Shown: in pieces, positions 32,213 to 37,898 of the stretch
Layout of the letters: each line of letters starts with the position of its first letter
How positions within the stretch are numbered: position 1 is the stretch's first letter
Assembly: GCA_016870835.1 (NCBI GenBank)
Contig: VGAG01000007.1
Location: 1 to 37,898, forward strand
From: Actinomycetota bacterium
GTDB lineage: Bacteria > Actinomycetota > Actinomycetes > Nanopelagicales > Nanopelagicaceae
DNA: 37,898 nt
Reading direction: 5' to 3'
Notes under the pieces: model-generated
Told to the model about the DNA's origin: nothing
The model's database searches: none
What the model saw: the letters and a program-made list of their open reading frames with translations, nothing else
Program-made: the position numbers and the translations under genes

Positions 32213-33703
32213 ATGGCAAAGTCCCTTATTTATATTGCTCACGACAATCTAAATCGCAATAAAGGCGCGCTCAAAGGGGCGAACCCTGCGGATTGTGAAA
32301 TTCTCTTTGTAGAGAGCCAGAACTTATTACGAGGCGCGCGCTGGCATAAACAGCGAGTCTTCTTCCTGCTCTCGGCGGCACGTCATTTTGCGCAAGAACT
32401 TCGCGATGAAGGATTTGTTGTCCACTATTTGAAAGCAGATAACACAGCGAGTGGAATAAGAACAATCGCCTCTAAGTACGGAGAAGTTATCGCTACCGAG
32501 CCTTCTTCTTATCGACTACTCGCTTCGCTTAAGGAAATTGGCGTTAGATTCGTGGCAAACGACTTTTTTCTCACTTCTCGTAAAGATTTCATAAGTTGGG
32601 CTAATTCTCAAAAGTCACTCAAGCTGGAGAATTTCTATCGCTGGCAGCGGGCACGCCTTGATGTATTGATGGTTGGCGATAAGCCTGAAGGAGGAGCTTG
32701 GAACTTCGATGAAGAGAATCGACTGCCGCCACCAAAGCTTGGATATAAGTGGCCAAAATATCCCCAGCACTCCCGTGATCAGATTGATCTTGAAGTTTTA
32801 GCAGAAATTTCAGAGTTCGAACTTCTTGGGAAAGTTGAAGATACGACTTGGGGTACAACTCGCGAGGCTGCGCTGGCACAACTTAAGAGATTTCTAACTG
32901 ATTCCTTTAAGGATTTTGGTCCGCTTGAAGATGCTATGACCAAAGAGTCATGGGCAGTACATCACTCTTTGTTAAGTACTTATTTGAATGTTGGGCTGAT
33001 TACAGCCGATGAAGTTGTTACAGAGGCGCTGAAGCGATATCGAAAAGGCGGAGTTCCCATCTCATCCTGTGAAGGATTCATCCGCCAAGTTATTGGTTGG
33101 CGCGAATATATAAATGGAATCTATTGGTACTTTGGCGATGAATATCGCGCCTCAAATACTCTTGGCTCAAAACGTAAACTTCTCCCCCTCTTTACCGATT
33201 CAACCAAGACCAAGATGAACTGTGTCTCTACCACCGTCGCTCAAATAGATGAGCGCGGCTGGGTGCATCACATCCCGCGGCTAATGGTGTTAAGTAACCT
33301 AGCTGCGCTGGCCGATGTAAACCCAGCCGAATTTCTAAGTTGGATGCGTGAAGTATTTGTCGATGCCGCAGATTGGGTGATGGTTCCAAATGTGATTGGT
33401 ATGAGTATGCATGCAGATGGTGGGCGTATGTCTACTAAGCCATACATAGCAGGTGGCGCATATATCTCAAGGATGTCCAACTACTGTGGTGATTGCGCAT
33501 ATAACCCAAAGACCAGAACCGAAGAGGACTCTTGCCCATTCACAACTCTTTATTGGCATTACTTGGCTCGAAACGGCGAGAGATTTAAGAAGAATCATCG
33601 AATGTTCCAACAGTTAAATGGGATGAAAAAGTTAAATGATCTTGAAGCTACGGTTAAGCGCGGAGACTTTGTTATTAAAGGTTTAGAGCGGGGCGAAATC
33701 TAG
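32213..33703 (+). CDS. Iron-sulfur bacterial cryptochrome/photolyase, (6-4) photolyase PhrB type
   Basis: A 496-residue flavoprotein of the FeS-BCP/CryPro group, which repairs (6-4) photoproducts in light. The N-terminal antenna domain ([14 protein letters not shown]...) is followed by the helical FAD domain. Four cysteines have the exact spacing of the [4Fe-4S] ligands of Agrobacterium PhrB: Cys, 88 residues, then C-x2-C-x12-C (NYCGDCAY ... DSCPF). [22 protein letters not shown] is the conserved FAD/substrate region (key residues H, D, R). The group commonly uses a ribityllumazine antenna. ATG 32213 fits a -10 at 32200. The TAG stop lies in CTAG shared with convergent glgC. Confidence 0.94.
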   Translation: MAKSLIYIAHDNLNRNKGALKGANPADCEILFVESQNLLRGARWHKQRVFFLLSAARHFAQELRDEGFVVHYLKADNTASGIRTIASKYGEVIATEPSSYRLLASLKEIGVRFVANDFFLTSRKDFISWANSQKSLKLENFYRWQRARLDVLMVGDKPEGGAWNFDEENRLPPPKLGYKWPKYPQHSRDQIDLEVLAEISEFELLGKVEDTTWGTTREAALAQLKRFLTDSFKDFGPLEDAMTKESWAVHHSLLSTYLNVGLITADEVVTEALKRYRKGGVPISSCEGFIRQVIGWREYINGIYWYFGDEYRASNTLGSKRKLLPLFTDSTKTKMNCVSTTVAQIDERGWVHHIPRLMVLSNLAALADVNPAEFLSWMREVFVDAADWVMVPNVIGMSMHADGGRMSTKPYIAGGAYISRMSNYCGDCAYNPKTRTEEDSCPFTTLYWHYLARNGERFKKNHRMFQQLNGMKKLNDLEATVKRGDFVIKGLERGEI

Positions 33704-34923
33704 CGAGTTACGGTAACGCCCTTGCCAACGACAACTATCCCGCCCTCAGATACGGTAAATCTCTCACGATCTCGTTCAAGATTAATTCCTACTTGTGCCC
33801 CTGGCTCGACAATTACATTCTTATCAAGGATCACATTCTTAACCTGGGCGCCATCGCCGATGCGGACTTGTGGCATAAGTACCGAGCCTTCGACCTTCGC
33901 ATCCCGACCTACTAAAACATCATAGGAAGCAACTGTTCTATGCATCTCACCACCGGCAATAATCGAGCCGGCGCCCACTACAGAATCAAAAGCAATTCCA
34001 CGCTCTGAGAATTTCGCAGGTGGAAGAGATGGTGGGTTCGTAAGAATGGGCCAATTGCGATTGTAAAGATTAAATATCGGATGTACCGATACGAGATCCA
34101 TATGCGCTTCAAAGTATGAATCGATTGTTCCTACATCCCGCCAATACCCTCTATCGCGCTCCGTCTCACCGGGAACAATGTTGTTTGCAAAGTCATATGC
34201 CTTTGCTGCGCCACTCTTAGTCATAGCCGGAATGATGTTTGCGCCAAGATCGTGGCGACTATCGACATCCTCCGAATCAAGAATTAACGCCTCTTCCATA
34301 GCATCGCGCCGGAAGATGTAGTTACCCATCGAAACTAGAGAGAGATCTGGATGTCCAGGCATCGCTGGTGGTTCTTTTGGTTTCTCGTGGAAAGCTTTAA
34401 TGCTTACCCCGTCATCTGCAAGCTCAATCACTCCAAATTGAGACGCTTCACTCCGCTTAACTCTTATCGCCGCAACAGTCACGCCAGCACCAGTTTGTAG
34501 ATGCTGTTGATACATCTGATCGGGGTTCATTCGATAGACGTGGTCCGCGCCAAAAACTAGAACATGCTTGGGATTTTCATCATGGATCAAATTGAAATTT
34601 TGCAGGATGGCATCGGCGCTACCGGTGTACCAACGTGGCCCAAGTCGCTGTTGAGCTGGAACCGGAGTTATGTAATTTCCAAGCAGCGTCGACATCCGCC
34701 ACGTGGTTGTGATGTGACGGTCTAGTGAATGAGATTTATATTGGGTAAGAACTGCGATTCTCAAAAATCCAGCATTTACAAGATTAGATAGAACGAAATC
34801 AACTAGGCGATATGAACCACCAAATGGAACTGCGGGCTTTGCACGATCTGCGGTAAGTGGCATCAAACGTTTTCCTTCGCCACCTGCAAGCACGATTCCT
34901 AGTGGGAGATCTAAGCGCGCCAT
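33700..34923 (-). CDS. glgC: Glucose-1-phosphate adenylyltransferase GlgC
   Basis: A 407-residue ADP-glucose pyrophosphorylase, the committed step of glycogen synthesis. The N-terminal [29 protein letters not shown] binds ATP (key residues G-G-x-G-x-R-L and K), with [22 protein letters not shown] and a C-terminal left-handed beta-helix starting near [22 protein letters not shown] 34923 is chosen because TATCGT ends exactly 6 nt upstream; in-frame starts further upstream would extend into glgA. It is divergent from the glgA/glgM gene with only 22 bp between start codons. The stop overlaps the photolyase stop as CTAG. Confidence 0.95.
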   Translation of the reverse strand: MARLDLPLGIVLAGGEGKRLMPLTADRAKPAVPFGGSYRLVDFVLSNLVNAGFLRIAVLTQYKSHSLDRHITTTWRMSTLLGNYITPVPAQQRLGPRWYTGSADAILQNFNLIHDENPKHVLVFGADHVYRMNPDQMYQQHLQTGAGVTVAAIRVKRSEASQFGVIELADDGVSIKAFHEKPKEPPAMPGHPDLSLVSMGNYIFRRDAMEEALILDSEDVDSRHDLGANIIPAMTKSGAAKAYDFANNIVPGETERDRGYWRDVGTIDSYFEAHMDLVSVHPIFNLYNRNWPILTNPPSLPPAKFSERGIAFDSVVGAGSIIAGGEMHRTVASYDVLVGRDAKVEGSVLMPQVRIGDGAQVKNVILDKNVIVEPGAQVGINLERDRERFTVSEGGIVVVGKGVTVTR

Positions 34924-34929
34924 GAGTGA

Positions 34930-34939
34930 ACGATACTCT
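34930..34939. promoter_or_regulatory. Overlapping divergent -10 boxes of glgC and glgA/glgM
   Basis: ACGATACTCT carries TACTCT on the plus strand (34934-34939) and TATCGT on the minus strand (34935-34930), sharing the TA at 34934-34935. Each ends exactly 6 nt before its start codon, so both transcripts would be leaderless. Confidence 0.6.
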
Positions 34940-34945
34940 TGCTTC

Positions 34946-36112
34946 ATGAAGGACGGGAAGGACTTGAAAGTCGCAATCCTTACTCGGGAATGGCCTCCCG
35001 CTATATATGGCGGGGCGGGAGTGCATGTCTCAAATCTCGTTACAGCGCTCAATGCCACCGGATTAGTTCAAAGCGATGTTCATTGCTTTGGGGATAAGCG
35101 AAGTGATGCAACTGGTTATCAACTAAAGGGCGAATTAACCAAGATCAATCCTGCTCTTCAAACTCTGCTTATCGATAACGACATGGCCCTCAATCTTGGT
35201 GGGGCTGCAATTGCACACTCCCATACTTGGTATGCAAATTTTGCTGGCTATCTTGCAAGCAAAATCTTCTCAATTCCCCACGTTGTTACGGCGCACTCTC
35301 TTGAACCGCTCCGCCCTTGGAAAGCAGAGCAACTAGGCGGTGGATATGTAATTTCATCCTGGGTTGAGAAATTAGCTTATGAAAACGCAGCTGCAGTTAT
35401 CTCAGTTAGCGATGGAATGAAGAGTGATATCAAATCTGCTTATCCCGAGGTTGATCCAAAGAAGATTGTGACCATTCGAAACGGAATCGACACCAATAAG
35501 TTCAAACCGATAGAGAGCCCAAAGGTGTTGGAGAAATACGGAATCAAAGGCCCATTTGCAATCTTCGTCGGAAGAATTACACGCCAAAAGGGACTTGCTC
35601 ATCTACTCCGTGCGTGGAAACAGGTTGATCCAAAATTCTCACTTGTTGTTGCTGCCGGTAGCCCCGATGAGCCAAGTATTGGCGCTGAAGTAGAAACTCT
35701 GATTACTAACCTTCAAAGCGAACGGAGCAATATCTTCTGGATAAAAGAGATGCTGCCCCATGACGACTTGGTCGCGCTACTTTCCGCCGCAGAAGTATTT
35801 GCCTGCCCCTCTATCTATGAGCCGCTCGGTATCGTCAACCTTGAAGCCATGGCCTGTGAAACTGCTGTTGTTGCAACGAAGGTTGGTGGAATTCCAGAAG
35901 TAGTTGATGACGGAAAGACGGGAATATTGGTAAATCCAATTGCCAAGAGTGAAGACTTTGAAATTGAGTTCGCCAATGCACTAAATAGAGTGCTTAGTGA
36001 TGAATCTCTCGCAAAGAAGTTAGGAGTTGAGGGACGCCGGCGCGCAATAGCTGAATTCGGCTGGGATAAAGTTGCGAGCGCAACAATTGATCTGTATCGG
36101 AGCCTTATTTAA
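34946..36112 (+). CDS. glgM: GT4 'glycogen synthase' of actinobacterial type (GlgA/GlgM)
   Basis: A 388-residue GT-B glycosyltransferase of family GT4. It starts [24 protein letters not shown], has [29 protein letters not shown] and the donor-binding [20 protein letters not shown]. This is the actinobacterial form, shorter than GT5 GlgA (about 480 residues). The M. tuberculosis counterpart, Rv1212c, has been reassigned as alpha-maltose-1-phosphate synthase GlgM using ADP-glucose, so classical glycogen synthase activity is uncertain. ATG 34946 is set by a TACTCT ending 6 nt upstream; TTG 34964 (after GAAGGA) is the alternative. It is divergent from glgC. Its stop overlaps the EamA start. Confidence 0.92.
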   Translation: MKDGKDLKVAILTREWPPAIYGGAGVHVSNLVTALNATGLVQSDVHCFGDKRSDATGYQLKGELTKINPALQTLLIDNDMALNLGGAAIAHSHTWYANFAGYLASKIFSIPHVVTAHSLEPLRPWKAEQLGGGYVISSWVEKLAYENAAAVISVSDGMKSDIKSAYPEVDPKKIVTIRNGIDTNKFKPIESPKVLEKYGIKGPFAIFVGRITRQKGLAHLLRAWKQVDPKFSLVVAAGSPDEPSIGAEVETLITNLQSERSNIFWIKEMLPHDDLVALLSAAEVFACPSIYEPLGIVNLEAMACETAVVATKVGGIPEVVDDGKTGILVNPIAKSEDFEIEFANALNRVLSDESLAKKLGVEGRRRAIAEFGWDKVASATIDLYRSLI

Positions 36113-36990
36113 TGTCACGCCGCGGTTGGTTCTTATTCTCTCTTGTCGGTTTACTTTGGGGGGTTCCATATCTATTTATGAAGGTCGCTCTTGAAGAGCT
36201 TTCAACCCCGATGATTGTCTTCTCACGTCTTGTTATTGGTGCCTGTTTCTTGATCCCGCTCGCACTTAAGGAAGGAACACTCAGAAGTGCCTTTAAGTAT
36301 TGGCGTTACATTGCATTGTATGCAGTCTTGGAAATGGTTATTCCTTGGACGCTAATTACTAACTCACAGCGTTCTTTATCATCCGGCGTTGTTGCGCTTT
36401 TAGTAGCAACAGTCCCAATATGGGCAACTCTCTTTGCGCATCACTCAGGAGATTCAACGGCTGCACATAGAACTCGAATCTTTGGTATTGCGATTGGCTT
36501 GGTAGGTATCGCGCTCATCGTTGGTATCGAGAGCGTCTCGGATTTCACAAACTTCATAGCGCTTGCTCAAATATTGATTGCGGCTGCTTCATATGCCTGG
36601 GCCGTAAATATGATTACACGGAAAGCCCCAGGAGTGTCAGGCGTTGCAATTAATGGGATTGCGATGACAATTTCAGCGGCAATCTTCACGCCTTTTGCAA
36701 TTCAAAGTTGGCCTTCTCAAACGCCTTCCACCAATGTCATTCTCTCAACGATTGGTCTTGGAGTAATTTGTAGTGGCATAGCATTCTGGGTCTTCTTCTT
36801 AGTCCTTGCTGAGATCGGTCCGGCTCGCGCTTCCCTTGTTGTTTATCCGAATACAGCGGTCGCGGTACTCCTTGGCATATTGATTTTGCGAGAGGAAATT
36901 ACCCTTGCCCTCGCTATTGGTTTGCCATTAGTTCTTGCTGGCTCATATTTAGCAAGTAGAAAACCTAACCCACAACCAATCGCTGTTTAA
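36112..36990 (+). CDS. EamA/DMT family transporter (second copy)
   Basis: A 292-residue membrane protein with ten helices and two EamA repeats. It begins RRGWFLFSLVGLLWGVPYLFMKVAL, with VFSRLVIGACFLIPLAL and the second-half ARASLVVYPNTAVAVLLGILILREEITL. The substrate is unknown. It is only distantly similar to the transporter encoded at 27313. ATG 36112 overlaps the glgM stop by one base (TAATG), so the two are co-transcribed. The stop is one base from the stop of the convergent era gene. Confidence 0.9.
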   Translation: MSRRGWFLFSLVGLLWGVPYLFMKVALEELSTPMIVFSRLVIGACFLIPLALKEGTLRSAFKYWRYIALYAVLEMVIPWTLITNSQRSLSSGVVALLVATVPIWATLFAHHSGDSTAAHRTRIFGIAIGLVGIALIVGIESVSDFTNFIALAQILIAAASYAWAVNMITRKAPGVSGVAINGIAMTISAAIFTPFAIQSWPSQTPSTNVILSTIGLGVICSGIAFWVFFLVLAEIGPARASLVVYPNTAVAVLLGILILREEITLALAIGLPLVLAGSYLASRKPNPQPIAV

Positions 36991-36991
36991 A

Positions 36992-37898
36992 CTAATTTCC
37001 TAAAAGCCCTAATTTCTGTAACGCCTTTGGGTCTCGCTGCCAATTAGGCATCACCTTTACCAGCAAAGATAAGAAGACTTTCTTACCTAATTTCTTCTCA
37101 ATCTCTTTGCGGGCTCGAGTACCTACATCCTTAAGGTTCGCACCCTTTGCTCCGATGATTATCGCTTTCTGGCTATCGCGCTCAACGATTATTGAGGCAT
37201 GAATATCTATCAGCTCCTTGCCTTCTCTAGTGGAGAAGTCATCGATAGTTACAGCTATTGAATGTGGGACTTCTTCAAATAATCCCTCGATAACCGCTTC
37301 TCGTATCAATTCCGATAAAAGTAGTTCTTCCTCTTGGTCCGAGCGCATCTCACGGGGATAGAAAGCTGGGCCTTCACTTGAGTGCTTGGCCAAGAGATCG
37401 ATAAGAAGCTGGATCTGGGTATCAGTAAAGGCAGAGAGCGGAACGATTTCATCCCACTCAAAACCAGCCTGCTTAGCCAAGTTAGAGACCGCCATTAATT
37501 GCTTCGGGAGGGCGTTCTTATCTGCCATATCAATCATCGTTACAGCGCAGATCTTCTTTGTTGATTTCTGCGAGGCGAGTTGTTTAGCGATGTAAAGATC
37601 ACCTTCCCCAACCTCTTCAATTGCCGGGATACATTGGATAGCAATATCGATATCTTCCAAACTCTCACTTACGACTTGATTTAGGGCGCTTCCTAAAGTT
37701 GTCTTTGGTTTATGAAGTCCTGGGGTATCAACGATTACTAATTGATACTCATCAGTTGAGAGAATCCCGCGAATCGCACCTCTTGTTGTATTTGGATGGT
37801 GTGAAGTAATAGCAATCTTCTCGCCAACTAGGGCGTTTATAAGTGTTGATTTTCCAGTATTGGGGCGACCAACGATTGATATAAATGCTGATTTATGC
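36992..37898 (-). CDS. era: GTPase Era, 5' end cut by window edge
   Basis: An essential Ras-like GTPase with a KH domain that matures 16S rRNA and 30S subunits. The frame is open to the right edge. The G1 motif GRPNTGKST is only 10 residues from the edge, so just a few N-terminal residues are missing. G2 (TRG), G3 DTPGLHKPK and the expected downstream GTPase segment follow; a DMAD run occupies the G4 position in place of the usual NKxD, and LSA fits G5. The C-terminal KH domain ends with KAIIIGAKGANLKDVGTRAR and VMPNWQRDPKALQKLG. The missing canonical NKxD lysine may alter nucleotide specificity or affinity. Convergent with the EamA gene, with one base between stops. Confidence 0.95.
   Translation of the reverse strand, partial: HKSAFISIVGRPNTGKSTLINALVGEKIAITSHHPNTTRGAIRGILSTDEYQLVIVDTPGLHKPKTTLGSALNQVVSESLEDIDIAIQCIPAIEEVGEGDLYIAKQLASQKSTKKICAVTMIDMADKNALPKQLMAVSNLAKQAGFEWDEIVPLSAFTDTQIQLLIDLLAKHSSEGPAFYPREMRSDQEEELLLSELIREAVIEGLFEEVPHSIAVTIDDFSTREGKELIDIHASIIVERDSQKAIIIGAKGANLKDVGTRARKEIEKKLGKKVFLSLLVKVMPNWQRDPKALQKLGLLGN

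Noticed and set aside
36992-37660. A shorter Era start at TTG 37660
   Set aside because: The frame continues with the full GTPase P-loop GRPNTGKST and DTPG up to the window edge.
1-37898. Rhodopsin, carotenoid dioxygenase, CRISPR array, IS element, tRNA
   Set aside because: I looked for them given the carotenoid context and accessory genes, and found no supporting sequence in the window.

Overview
The window looks like chromosomal DNA of a streamlined, moderate-GC actinobacterium. Pointers are the order pbpB/ftsI–ftsL–rsmH–mraZ–DUF3040, and the sequence metF / polyprenyl synthase / PASTA kinase / class II DAHP synthase, which follows the Mycobacterium tuberculosis Rv2163c–Rv2178c neighbourhood. 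A DUF6504–dnaE2–dinB damage operon, a GT4-type GlgA(GlgM) next to glgC, genes that overlap by 1–41 bp and almost no intergenic DNA add to this. With a carotenoid cluster of this content, a freshwater Nanopelagicales ('acI', Planktophila-like) origin is my best guess; that is inference from gene content, not a database match. I see no tRNA, rRNA, IS element, CRISPR array or phage gene. No gene-free stretch exceeds about 200 bp.

Layout. 1–3,700 (minus): division/cell-wall (dcw) operon mraZ–rsmH–ftsL–ftsI, with a phased-repeat MraZ operator, a GC-rich structured leader between mraZ and rsmH (candidate mraW RNA motif), and ftsI cut by the left edge. 3,750–8,920 (minus): DUF3040 gene, then an SOS-controlled DUF6504–dnaE2–dinB operon whose LexA palindrome contains the start codon. 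8,990–12,400 (plus): secreted 5'-nucleotidase-like protein, DoxX and TauE/SafE membrane proteins. 12,400–17,750 (plus): YbaK, alpha/beta hydrolase, CrtA-like monooxygenase, CruF-like hydratase, CruG-like glycosyltransferase and CrtD/CrtI-like desaturase, a tightly coupled carotenoid end-group operon. 17,710–19,183 (minus): CDP-alcohol phosphatidyltransferase and metF. 19,208–22,658 (plus): crtE–crtI–crtB. 22,655–23,289 (minus): crtYc–crtYd lycopene cyclase halves. 23,311–29,215 (plus): TPP riboswitch–pnuT–P-loop kinase, then PASTA kinase, endonuclease IV, EamA transporter and threonine aldolase. 29,186–32,129 (minus): O6-alkylguanine methyltransferase, DAHP synthase, PPi-type phosphofructokinase. 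32,213–36,990 (plus, with glgC minus): iron-sulfur (6-4) photolyase, glgC, glgM/glgA, EamA transporter. The right edge cuts era (minus).

How it works together. CrtE, CrtB and CrtI should make lycopene. CrtYc/CrtYd cyclise its ends. The CrtA/CruF/CruG/CrtD-like set would hydrate, oxidise, desaturate and glycosylate an acyclic end, giving a polar glycosylated carotenoid. With the photolyase and the SOS mutagenesis operon this suits a sunlit-water lifestyle. A TPP riboswitch drives a thiamine importer, pointing to thiamine salvage.

The most striking non-coding signal is promoter architecture. Many genes have a TANNNT hexamer ending 6–8 nt before the start codon, implying leaderless transcripts. 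At three divergent pairs (metF/crtE, crtYc/pnuT, glgC/glgA) the two opposed -10 hexamers physically overlap, so one short AT step seems to serve both directions. Convergent genes likewise share or overlap their stop codons.
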